Shown: piece after piece, positions 1-6,274 of the stretch
Numbering within the stretch: the stretch's first letter is position 1
Layout: each line of letters starts with the position of its first letter
NCBI GenBank assembly: GCA_050696075.1
Contig: JBOGUF010000143.1
Coordinates: 1-10,541, forward strand
Length of the DNA: 10,541 bases
Direction of reading: 5' to 3'
Source: JBOGUF01 sp050696075
GTDB taxonomy: Bacteria; Chloroflexota; Chloroflexia; Thermomicrobiales; UBA6265
Program-made: the position numbers and the translations under genes
Notes under the pieces: model-generated
Databases searched by the model: none
What the model saw: only the letters and a program-made list of their open reading frames with translations
What the model was told of the DNA's origin: nothing

Positions 1-46
1 GGTTATGGCCCGGCGGCGTTGCGTTCGAAAGGAGGGATGGAATGAG

Positions 47-64
47 CCGTTGCACCGGCAACGG
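47..64 (-). terminator. Hairpin just downstream of the poly-Asp gene, possible terminator
   Basis: CCGTTGC at 47-53 and GCAACGG at 58-64 form a perfect 7-bp stem with a 4-base loop. It begins 4 bases after the minus-strand stop codon (TAG, 71-69). On the minus strand the bases that follow (CTCATTCC) are only moderately T-rich, so this is a weak intrinsic terminator at best. Position and stem support the call; termination itself is inferred. Confidence 0.4.
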
Positions 65-68
65 TCAG

Positions 69-590
69 CTAGTCGTCGCTGTCTCCGCCGCCGTCGTCAT
101 CGTCCCAGTCACCCCCGGTCCCGCCGCCGCTCGGGGCAGGAGGGGGCGGCGGAAGCGGCGGAGCCGGCGCGACCGCGCCGTCATCGTCGTCCCGGTCGCC
201 CGCGCCGTTTCCGGCGTCATCATCATCGTCGTCGCTATCGGGGCGGTTGCCGCCCGCGTCGTCATCGTCGTCGTCAGGGCGACTGCCACCTATGCCGTCG
301 TCATCGTCGTCATCGGCCGCCTCGCGCTCAAGCTGACTGATCAATATCAGCAGGCGCATGCGAACGGCGGCATCGTCGACTTCGCGCACGGTCGCGCGGA
401 TCTCGCCCATGACGCGATCCCGCTCGCCGTCATCGTCATCATCGTCGTCGCCTTGGAATACCTGCCAACTGGACTGCGCCGGCGATCCGCCCGGCAGCGC
501 GCCAGACGCGATCAGCGGCGTGCCCAACAGCGCTAAGGTGAGCCCGAACACCATCAGGAGTCGGGCGACTGGTTTCATGTTCCGCATCAT
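69..590 (-). CDS. Secreted poly-aspartate repeat protein, function unknown
   Basis: The product is 173 aa. Residues 6-32 look like a signal peptide: a positive start (R3, K6, R10), a hydrophobic stretch LLMVFGLTLALLG, then a small-residue region before A31-G35, so export is likely. The mature part is extremely acidic, with Asp runs at 48-54, 93-98, 106-111, 120-125, 134-137 and 163-166. Residues 93-133 form imperfect repeats of a six-Asp run plus a Gly-rich, Arg-Pro-ending linker. A helix-prone segment (55-92, including MGEIRATVREV and LLILISQLERE) separates the first Asp run from the rest. A Pro-rich stretch lies at 142-153 and a Gly/Asp tail ends the protein. The start was chosen because AGGAGG sits 7 bases upstream of ATG at 590; the open frame extends to 755 but that part has no comparable site. 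There is no LPXTG or lipobox. I do not recognise a family. Binding of calcium or other cations is a plausible inference from the Asp runs, not something shown. Confidence 0.72.
   Translation of the reverse strand: MMRNMKPVARLLMVFGLTLALLGTPLIASGALPGGSPAQSSWQVFQGDDDDDDDGERDRVMGEIRATVREVDDAAVRMRLLILISQLEREAADDDDDDGIGGSRPDDDDDDAGGNRPDSDDDDDDAGNGAGDRDDDDGAVAPAPPLPPPPPAPSGGGTGGDWDDDDGGGDSDD
180..314 (-). repeat. Imperfect in-frame Asp-run repeats (residues 93-137)
   Basis: Within the poly-Asp gene this stretch repeats a unit of roughly 12-16 codons: a block of GAC/GAT codons followed by a short Gly/Asn/Arg-Pro linker. The units cover about residues 93-105, 106-117 and 118-133, plus a partial unit. 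Differences inside the Asp blocks are mostly GAC versus GAT, which are synonymous on the minus strand. Such triplet-rich DNA is prone to slippage, so unit number could differ between strains (inference). Confidence 0.6.
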
Positions 591-792
591 GGAGATGCCT
601 CCTGTTTCGTTCCGCGATTCAGCGATCCCCCGCTGAGATTCGCGGTCCGCCGGCCCGGCTCTGGCAGCCCGCCCCCCGCGGACGGCGCTGGCCTCGGGTT
701 CGGATCGCGGACACCCGGTCGACGACGCGACGTCAAACCGACTGTCACTTAACAAGAGGTCGAAGGCATGGGGAGGAATACATCCCGCAACG

Positions 793-810
793 GATGATTA
801 ACAAATCATC
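793..810. promoter_or_regulatory. Perfect 7-bp inverted repeat, possible operator
   Basis: GATGATT (793-799), spacer AACA, AATCATC (804-810). It lies in the AT-richest part of the 283-bp gap (591-873) between the poly-Asp gene and the 76-aa gene, about 200 bp upstream of the poly-Asp start. A protein-binding site controlling that gene is plausible. No convincing -35/-10 pair was found nearby, and the rest of the gap shows no gene. Confidence 0.3.
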
Positions 811-873
811 ACAATTCGCGCGGAGTCGCTGGATGGGCTTTGCTATCGACGTTGGCAATCGGGGGGCGGATGT

Positions 874-1104
874 TCAGCTCTCGGCGTCGTCAAGTTCCCC
901 AAGCTCGGACATCACCTCGCGCAGGGTCCGGCGGCGTTGAGGTACGTCGTTTGAAGGATGGGAATCGACGACGTCGATGTCGTTGGTGAGATCTCCCTGC
1001 ATATTGCCAACAATGACACCAGCCTCAGCGCGGTCGACGCCGGATTTGTGCATCACGTCTTCGACTTCAATCTCGAACCTGGTGGTGGAAGTTACGCGAT
1101 CCAT
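874..1104 (-). CDS. 76-aa protein of unknown function, coupled to the metallopeptidase gene
   Basis: A 76-aa soluble protein with a charged C-terminus (RRRTLREVMSELGELDDAES) that looks helical. The start at 1104 is supported by GGAGG five bases upstream. The frame stays open to 1167, but no equally good site lies there. The start lies 13 bases inside the end of the metallopeptidase gene, so translation is probably coupled. It is the last gene of the minus-strand cluster. I recognise no family. A partner, inhibitor or substrate of the preceding metallopeptidase-like protein is possible from position alone. The ribosome-binding site and the coupling are visible; everything functional is inference. 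Confidence 0.55.
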   Translation of the reverse strand: MDRVTSTTRFEIEVEDVMHKSGVDRAEAGVIVGNMQGDLTNDIDVVDSHPSNDVPQRRRTLREVMSELGELDDAES

Positions 1105-1784
1105 CCGAGCCTCCGAAACAACTCGTCGATTTCCGACTCGATCGCCCAATAATCGTCGTCGTCCCATTGACGAGGAAAGGATAGATCGTCTGGCTCTCGC
1201 CGACGAAACACGTCTAGACTCGCCCCCAGCGGCTCATTGCCGCCGCGAACGATGACGAATTGAGCGTAACTTCGCGCCCAGAGTTCCACGTTCGGAAGCA
1301 GGACCGCCGCGCGGCCCGACACCGCCGGGTCTCTCGATAAGGCCAGCGCTTCCAACTCCCGATAAGCACGGCTCCGTACCACGGCCCGTTGCCATCCCGC
1401 AAGCGCCGGATCTGCCTCAGATGAGTAACCAGTTCCAGGCAGACCGCTCGCATCGAGAATGTGTCCAATCTCGTGAAGCGCAACAAACTGGAGATTGTGC
1501 GCTTCGCTCCGCAAATGGATTGAGGCTGGAGCGATCGATTGGTCCACGGCCTCCACGACACGGAAGAATCCATCGACCGGTCGCCCACGAACGGTGGTGA
1601 ACGATCCGGAAAGCAGCATTGGGATCGTCGGTAACTCACCATCGCCGTGGACCCGGCTCGCCACGGCAACCATCTCCCTCAGATCGTCGTTGGCGATCCC
1701 CGGTCGGATGATCAACGCCCGTCCGAGCGGAATGCCGGCCGGTTTCCCACGTCGTTCTTGCTCTCCGTTCGTCCGTCGCTTCAT
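1092..1784 (-). CDS. Zincin-like metallopeptidase-domain protein (HEIGH motif)
   Basis: A 230-aa protein. The core is FVALHEIGHILDASG, giving a zinc-binding HExxH at residues 104-108 with E105 as the candidate catalytic base. NVELWARSYAQF (165-176) resembles the helix that supplies the third, glutamate ligand in lethal-factor/phage-head-type zincins, so E167 is the likely third ligand. The region before HEIGH (56-100, GRPVDGFFRVVEA and the following strand) resembles the substrate-side sheet of such domains. No signal peptide or membrane segment is seen, so it is probably cytoplasmic. The start was set at 1784 because its ATG overlaps the SDR stop as ATGA; an upstream ATG-like start at 1817 would lie well inside the SDR gene. 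The gene overlaps the next one by 13 bases. The peptidase fold is well supported by the motif; substrate and role are unknown. A mobile-element origin is possible, since related domains occur in phage proteins. Confidence 0.75.
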   Translation of the reverse strand: MKRRTNGEQERRGKPAGIPLGRALIIRPGIANDDLREMVAVASRVHGDGELPTIPMLLSGSFTTVRGRPVDGFFRVVEAVDQSIAPASIHLRSEAHNLQFVALHEIGHILDASGLPGTGYSSEADPALAGWQRAVVRSRAYRELEALALSRDPAVSGRAAVLLPNVELWARSYAQFVIVRGGNEPLGASLDVFRRREPDDLSFPRQWDDDDYWAIESEIDELFRRLGWIA

Positions 1785-2578
1785 CCCCGCAGCAGCGACT
1801 CCGCCCCGTCGATCCACATCTCGCTGCCGGTGATGTGGTCGGCGTCGTCAGAGACGAGGAAACGGATCAGCCGGGCGACCTGCTCCGCCTCGCCGTAGGC
1901 GCCAGCGAGCGGATGCCACCCCTTCGGGAACTCGACCGGCATCCGGATCTGGTCGAGGTTGCGCGGCACGGTCGTCTCGTGGATGTTGGTCTTGATCGCG
2001 CCGGGACAGACGACATTGACTCGCACGCGATGCGGCGCTAGTTCGAGCGCGACCATCTTGGCGAAGACCAACTGCCCCGCCTTCGAGCAGGAGTAGGCCG
2101 TCGCGCCGGTGTTGCTGAAGATTCTCGTGCCATTGACCGAGGAGACGACCACCACCGCGCCGCCCCGCCGCTTCAGGTAGGGCGCGGCATATTTGACGGT
2201 CAGGAACGTGCCCGTCAGATTGAGCCGCAGCGTCTGATCCCACTCCTCCGGCGTCAGGTCTTCCAGCGATGCCCAGACGCCGTTCGCCCCCGCGTTGGCG
2301 ACAACGACGTCGAGCCTCCCCCAGCGTTCGGCCGCCTCCCGCACCGCCGGCTCTATCTGCTCCGGCCGGCCGACGTCGGCGACGAGTGGAAATGCCTCGC
2401 CCCCGGCCGCGACGATCTCGTCGACCGTCTCTTGCACCCGCCCCGGCGTCCGGGCAAGGGCGGCAATCCGCGCCCCGTCCCGCGCTAGCAATAGCGCCGT
2501 CGCGCGCCCGATCCCCGACCCCGCGCCGGTCACCAGCGCCACCCTGCCCGCGAATCGGGCGCCCGCACCATTCTCCAT
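1781..2578 (-). CDS. SDR-family NAD(P)-dependent oxidoreductase
   Basis: A 265-aa classical short-chain dehydrogenase/reductase. From the ATG at 2578 the hallmarks are: the nucleotide-binding TGAGSGIG at 17-24, ANAG at 94-97, and the catalytic tetrad N120 (LNLTG), S147 (VVSSVNG), Y162 and K166 (AYSCSKAG). CPGAIKTNI follows at 191-199 and the C-terminal DGAESLL ends the fold. Residue R43 after the second strand (ALART) with no Asp there hints at NADP preference. It is a cytoplasmic enzyme reducing a carbonyl or oxidising an alcohol; the substrate cannot be read from the sequence. Being downstream of a sugar transporter, a sugar or polyol substrate is a reasonable guess. An in-frame GTG at 2587 is an alternative start; neither has a clear ribosome-binding site. 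It overlaps the metallopeptidase gene by four bases. Confidence 0.93.
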   Translation of the reverse strand: MENGAGARFAGRVALVTGAGSGIGRATALLLARDGARIAALARTPGRVQETVDEIVAAGGEAFPLVADVGRPEQIEPAVREAAERWGRLDVVVANAGANGVWASLEDLTPEEWDQTLRLNLTGTFLTVKYAAPYLKRRGGAVVVVSSVNGTRIFSNTGATAYSCSKAGQLVFAKMVALELAPHRVRVNVVCPGAIKTNIHETTVPRNLDQIRMPVEFPKGWHPLAGAYGEAEQVARLIRFLVSDDADHITGSEMWIDGAESLLRG

Positions 2579-2606
2579 CGTCGCCACACCACATCACACA
2601 ACGCAC

Positions 2607-2649
2607 GTCGCCCCGGCGACCGGTTTGTGGCGCCGGCCGCCGGGGCGAC
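2607..2649 (-). terminator. Perfect 12-bp stem-loop between permease and SDR genes
   Basis: GTCGCCCCGGCG (2607-2618) pairs exactly with CGCCGGGGCGAC (2638-2649). The 19-base loop can form a further CCGG/CCGG pairing. It starts 28 bases past the permease stop on the minus strand. The bases after it (GTGCGTTGTGTG) are T-containing but not a T-run, so it could be a weak terminator, a partial terminator, or an mRNA 3'-end stabiliser separating the transporter block from the SDR block. Confidence 0.55.
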
Positions 2650-2677
2650 AATGCCGAATACCCACCGCACGCCGCGA

Positions 2678-3595
2678 TTATCCCTTGACCGCCCCCGCCG
2701 TCAAGCCGGAGATGATCCGGCGCTGGAAGACGAGGACCAGGATGACCAGCGGCAACGTCGTCGCCACCGCGGCGGCGGAGATTTCGCCCCAGGGCGTGGC
2801 GGCGGCGATGTCGGCCCCCTCGAACTGCGCCACCGCGACCGGCGCCGTGTACTGGTCCTGCACGCTCATGAAGGTGCGGGCGAAGAGGAACTCGTTCCAG
2901 GCGTGGATGAAGAGCAGGATGGCGGTCGTGAAGACCCCCGGCGCGGCGAGGGGCACCACGATCTGGAGGTAGACCTTCAGTCGCGTCGCGCCGTCCACCC
3001 GCGCCGCCTCTTCCAACTCCAAGGGCAAGTCGCGGAAGAACGCGTTGAGCGTCCAGATGCAGATCGGTAAGGTGAAGGTGACGTAGGGGAAGATCAGCGA
3101 AAGCTTGTGGTTGATCAACCCCCAGTCGCGAAACTGGAGGTAGAGCGGGCTGACGATGGCGATGCCGGGGAACATCGCCACGGCGAGGACGACCGCCAAG
3201 ACGACGTTCTTTCCGGGGAAGTGCAACCGCGCCAGCGCGTAAGCGCAGACCGAGCCAACGAGCAGCGAGAGCGCGGTTGCGCTCGAAGCAATGATCGCGC
3301 TGTTGAGGAGCGCCCGCGTGAAGCGCGGCAGGGTCAACACCGTTTCCCAGTGCTCGAACGTCAACGGCCGCGGGATGAAACTGGTCGGCGCGTCGTAGAT
3401 CGTGCTCAGACTCTTCAACGACGTGATTGTCGTCCAGGCGAACGGCGCGACGCAGAAGCCGACGATCGCCACGACGAGCAGATAGAAGAGCGCCCCACGC
3501 CCCGTATCGGCGACCTGTTTGCGGCGATGAGCCGCTTCCCGCGCGCGCGTCGCGACCGGCAAGCTGAGCCGCGCCGGTGTCTCTCGCGCCGTCAT
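2678..3595 (-). CDS. Carbohydrate ABC transporter permease, MalG type
   Basis: A 305-aa inner-membrane permease, one half of the translocation channel of a family-1 sugar importer. A basic cytoplasmic N-terminus precedes a membrane segment near residues 35-58. Further segments lie around 97-120, 131-153, 166-186, 219-237 and 274-290, giving the usual six. The coupling-helix EAA motif that docks on the ATPase is at 195-220 (EEAARVDGATRLKVYLQIVV). The short C-terminal tail GLTAGAVKG is typical of MalG-like proteins. Start: ATG at 3595 overlaps the preceding permease stop as ATGA, with GGAGG six bases upstream, so the two permeases are made in coupled fashion. No ATPase gene follows. Substrate is not determinable; a disaccharide or other sugar is likely from the family. 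Confidence 0.95.
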   Translation of the reverse strand: MTARETPARLSLPVATRAREAAHRRKQVADTGRGALFYLLVVAIVGFCVAPFAWTTITSLKSLSTIYDAPTSFIPRPLTFEHWETVLTLPRFTRALLNSAIIASSATALSLLVGSVCAYALARLHFPGKNVVLAVVLAVAMFPGIAIVSPLYLQFRDWGLINHKLSLIFPYVTFTLPICIWTLNAFFRDLPLELEEAARVDGATRLKVYLQIVVPLAAPGVFTTAILLFIHAWNEFLFARTFMSVQDQYTAPVAVAQFEGADIAAATPWGEISAAAVATTLPLVILVLVFQRRIISGLTAGAVKG

Positions 3596-4551
3596 CGCGC
3601 CCCTCCCCCGCCGGCCGGCGCGCCCAGGATCTTGATGAAGACGAACGAGACCATCAGCACCATAAGAAAGATCGAGACGGCCAACGCCGAGCCCATGCCA
3701 AACGAGAGGTTCTGGAAGAGCGTGCGATAGGTATAGAGCGTGAGCGTCTCCGTCTGAAACCCCGGTCCGCCGCCAGTGAGGACAAACGGTAGATCGAACA
3801 TGCGGGCGGCATCAATGAGCCGGAAGAGCAGCGCCACCAGGATCGTCGGCTTGAGCAGCGGCAGCGTCACCCGCCAGAAGGTCTGCCAGGCGCCGGCGCC
3901 GTCGATCGCCGACGCCTCGTGCAGGTCACCGGGGATGAGCTGCAAACCGGCCAGGAGCAGCAGCGCGACGAAGGGCGTCGTCTTCCAGACGTCGGCCCCG
4001 ACCATCGCCCAAAATGCGAAGTCAGGGCTGGCGATCCAGGGTTTGTACCCCTCGATGATGCCCAAGTCGTTGAGAATGCGGTTCAGCAGCCCATATTCGG
4101 CCTGGTAGATGAGCTGCCACATCTTGGCCGCGACGACAGTCGTCAACGCCCACGGGATCAGCACCGCCGCCCGCACCATCCCTCGGCCTGGAAACCAGCG
4201 GTTGATCACCAGCGCGATCACCATGCCGAGCACCAACTCGGCGGCGACCGTCACGCCGGCAAGCGAACTGGTCACCTTCAGAGCGTTGTAGAACCGATCG
4301 TCCTGCAGGATCGCCCAATAGTTCCCCAGCCCCTCGAAGGTGCGCGGCGTGTTGGCGAAGCGCAGGTTGATGTCGAACAGGCTCAGGTAGATCGCCCGCC
4401 CCAGCGGCAGAAAGGCGATCAGCCCAATCGTCAGCATCGCCGGCAGGATCAACCAGAAGGCGAAAAGCGCCTCCGACCGCTCCTGCGACGACCACCGCCG
4501 CCGCCGGACGGCGCCCACGGCAACCAGCGCGGCCCGCTCGATGCTCGCCAT
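3592..4551 (-). CDS. Carbohydrate ABC transporter permease, MalF/UgpA type
   Basis: A 319-aa inner-membrane permease, partner of the MalG-like protein encoded immediately after it. Membrane segments lie near residues 29-52, 97-117, 126-148, 180-204, 233-250 and 287-308. The EAA motif for ATPase contact is at 212-235 (EASAIDGAGAWQTFWRVTL). LTGGGPGFQTETLTLYTYR (258-276) is a conserved feature of this family. GGGAGG stands four bases upstream of the ATG at 4551. The gene follows the binding-protein gene across a strong stem-loop and overlaps the next permease by four bases. It resembles the SugA/ThuF-like group, so trehalose or a maltose-like sugar is conceivable, but the sequence does not fix the substrate. 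Confidence 0.95.
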   Translation of the reverse strand: MASIERAALVAVGAVRRRRWSSQERSEALFAFWLILPAMLTIGLIAFLPLGRAIYLSLFDINLRFANTPRTFEGLGNYWAILQDDRFYNALKVTSSLAGVTVAAELVLGMVIALVINRWFPGRGMVRAAVLIPWALTTVVAAKMWQLIYQAEYGLLNRILNDLGIIEGYKPWIASPDFAFWAMVGADVWKTTPFVALLLLAGLQLIPGDLHEASAIDGAGAWQTFWRVTLPLLKPTILVALLFRLIDAARMFDLPFVLTGGGPGFQTETLTLYTYRTLFQNLSFGMGSALAVSIFLMVLMVSFVFIKILGAPAGGGGAR

Positions 4552-4565
4552 ACACCCTCCCTTGC

Positions 4566-4635
4566 GGCGGGAGGCAGAAGGCGGAAGGCGGATGACGACG
4601 GCGCTACGTCCGTCTCCCGCCTTCCGCCTCCCGCC
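4566..4635 (-). repeat. Large imperfect stem-loop between binding protein and permease genes
   Basis: GGCGGGAGGC (4566-4575) pairs with GCCTCCCGCC (4626-4635), and GGAAGGCGG (4583-4591) pairs with CCGCCTTCC (4617-4625). A 7-base bulge lies on one side only. Further pairing GACG/CGTC is possible inside the loop. It begins six bases after the binding-protein stop and fills almost the whole gap. Its arms are also made of GGCGGGA/GGCGGAA-like units, so it may be a copy of a dispersed repeat. It could protect the upstream mRNA from 3' decay, giving more binding protein than permease, as known for REP elements in malE-malF. Confidence 0.6.
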
Positions 4636-4641
4636 CTGCGT

Positions 4642-5976
4642 CTACTGTCCGAGAATCCCCCGCATCGCCTCGGCCATGTCGGCAATCGCCTGATCTGGCT
4701 CTTTCTGACGGGTGATCGCGGCGCCGAAGTTCGGTTGGAGGGCGTCGGCCGACATCTGGCTGTAAAACGGCGTCACCGGCCGCGGCTTGAGCGCCTCGAA
4801 GGCGGACCGAAGCCGGTCGACGTAGGCGTAGGTCTCGTTCACCTCCGCGTCGTCGAAGACGGCCGCCCGCGCGGGCAGGTTGCCGTTGCTCAGATATCGT
4901 GTCGTCTGCTGCTCGACTGACGTGAACCATCGGATAACCTCGGCCGCCTCCTCCTGCCGCTCGGAGAAGGCGGAGATGCCGAGGTTCCAAGTGCCCAAAC
5001 AGCCGGGCCCGGCGTTGGCGCCGTCCTGCGATGGCAGCGTCGTCACGTCCCACATCCCTTTGATGTTGGACTCCTCAGCCTCCATCGCGTTGGCGGAGGT
5101 CATCCACATCCGCAAGAAGACGGCGCGGCCGTCGACGAACACGTTCTGGGCGTCGGCGCCCGTCGCCATAGTCAAGGTCGCTTCCGGCGAGATCTGGTCG
5201 TTGTAGATGAAGTCGACCAGGCGCTGCATCGAATCGACACCGGCGCTCCCCTCGTCGACCACCACCTTCATCTCGTCGTCGACGAGCTCGCCGCCGTAGC
5301 CCCAGAGGTATTCCAGCCAGCTAATCATGCCGCCCTCGGTCTGCGCGGCCTGGAAAATGAAGCCGTTGACGTCGGCGGTCTGCAATTCCAGGCAGGCGGC
5401 GAGGAGTTCGTCGTAGCTCGTCGGCGCCGCGATGCCGGCGCCGTCCAGCAGGTCTTTGCGGTAGAAGAGGCCGGGACCGTTGTTGTACCAAGGCACGGCG
5501 TAGAGTTGGCCGTCGTAGGTCGCGCCTTCGATCGTGCCGGCGAAGAACGCCTCGCGCTCCTCGGCCGGCAGCAGCTCCTCGACCGGGATCGTCCACCCGG
5601 CCGCCGCGAACTCCGGCACAAACGGCACGTCCATCGAGACGATGTCGGCCGATGAATCCTGCGCCGTCGCAATGGTGACGAACTTGTCATGCAAGTCCGT
5701 CGTGGTCGCGCCTTGCTCCTGGTAGCTGATCTCGATGGAGGGGTGTTCGGCGTTAAAGGCCTCGACCTGTTGCGGCGAGAAGCCGGTCGTGTCGCGCGCG
5801 GCGAACCAGTTGACCGTCACCTTCTCCTGGGCGGCCACCCGGCGTGGTGTGGGCAGCGCCGCGGCGACAGCCGGGATCGAGAGTCCAAGCAAGCCCGCCC
5901 GCTTGATCGCCGTCCGGCGCGAGTACCGCAACCGACGGGCCTCGTCGAGAAACTGGCTGAGGCATTCGCCGCTCAT
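4642..5976 (-). CDS. Extracellular sugar-binding protein of an ABC transporter (family 1)
   Basis: A 444-aa periplasmic or surface binding protein that would deliver a sugar to the two permeases encoded downstream. The N-terminus has a twin-arginine-like signal: SRRTAIKRAG with R20-R21, a hydrophobic stretch at 27-41, and probable cleavage after VAA (47-49). There is no lipobox cysteine. Typical fold landmarks follow, counted from this start: VNWFAA near the mature N-terminus, ADIVSMDVPFVPEFAAAG around 110-127, YAVPWYNNGPGLFYRKDLL around 160-178, a Gly/Trp-rich stretch around 216-226, and an LGISAFSERQEEA segment. Aromatic residues in VPWYNNGPG probably help line the sugar site. Start: ATG at 5976 has AAGGAG eight bases upstream; the frame is open to 6051 but that extension precedes the signal peptide and lacks a site. 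Substrate is unknown; trehalose or maltose-type sugars are the nearest guess. Confidence 0.94.
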   Translation of the reverse strand: MSGECLSQFLDEARRLRYSRRTAIKRAGLLGLSIPAVAAALPTPRRVAAQEKVTVNWFAARDTTGFSPQQVEAFNAEHPSIEISYQEQGATTTDLHDKFVTIATAQDSSADIVSMDVPFVPEFAAAGWTIPVEELLPAEEREAFFAGTIEGATYDGQLYAVPWYNNGPGLFYRKDLLDGAGIAAPTSYDELLAACLELQTADVNGFIFQAAQTEGGMISWLEYLWGYGGELVDDEMKVVVDEGSAGVDSMQRLVDFIYNDQISPEATLTMATGADAQNVFVDGRAVFLRMWMTSANAMEAEESNIKGMWDVTTLPSQDGANAGPGCLGTWNLGISAFSERQEEAAEVIRWFTSVEQQTTRYLSNGNLPARAAVFDDAEVNETYAYVDRLRSAFEALKPRPVTPFYSQMSADALQPNFGAAITRQKEPDQAIADMAEAMRGILGQ

Positions 5977-6069
5977 CTGGCATTCTCCTTGACATGCGAG
6001 ACGCCGGGCCGCATTGCGGCCGGTGTCGACCAACTCGCCGCCCCCGGTCATGACGCCGGGACTGGCAAA

Positions 6070-6081
6070 CGATCACGATCG
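6070..6081. promoter_or_regulatory. Small inverted repeat in the binding-protein leader
   Basis: CGATC-AC-GATCG, perfect 5-bp arms, about 95 bp upstream of the binding-protein start and downstream of its candidate promoter. A sugar-responsive repressor site is possible by position; the repeat is short and could occur by chance in GATC-rich DNA. Confidence 0.22.
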
Positions 6082-6135
6082 CGGAAACTGGGACCGTGTG
6101 TTCGCGTCACCTCCCGACGCTGAACAGTTTAGCCA

Positions 6136-6154
6136 GCGGCGCATCCGGCGCCGC
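6136..6154 (-). promoter_or_regulatory. GC-rich hairpin in the binding-protein leader
   Basis: GCGGCGC (6136-6142), loop ATCCG, GCGCCGC (6148-6154) form a perfect 7-bp stem. It lies between the candidate promoter near 6.2 kb and the start codon at 5976, so it would be in the roughly 200-base 5' leader. It may affect mRNA stability or elongation; no riboswitch class was recognised. Confidence 0.3.
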
Positions 6155-6178
6155 ACGTTCCACCGTGAAGGAGTCGAT

Positions 6179-6208
6179 ACCCTACGTGGGCAACCGAGCA
6201 GTTGTCAA
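6179..6208 (-). promoter_or_regulatory. Candidate sigma70-type promoter for the transporter cluster
   Basis: On the minus strand TTGACA (6208-6203) is a perfect -35 hexamer, followed after 18 bases by TAGGGT (6184-6179), a weaker -10. The -35 sits inside the palindrome AGTTGTCAACT (6200-6210), which would make a natural operator. The start codon lies about 200 bases downstream. Confidence 0.45.
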
Positions 6209-6274
6209 CTCCGATCTGTAGCACGCGGTGGTACAGTGTTGGTGAGGAAACGGACGCGAATCGGAGGAAAGTCC

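Noticed and set aside
42..536. Plus-strand open frame opposite the poly-Asp gene, preceded by GGAGG at good spacing and reading as a Val/Ile-rich protein
   Set aside because: The Val/Ile runs are simply the complement of GAC/GAT Asp codons. Variation there is silent on the minus strand but changes Val to Ile on the plus strand, and the minus frame also has a signal peptide and its own ribosome-binding site.
1105..1167. Longer N-terminus for the 76-aa protein
   Set aside because: The extra part lies inside the metallopeptidase gene and lacks a ribosome-binding site, whereas the start at 1104 has GGAGG five bases upstream.
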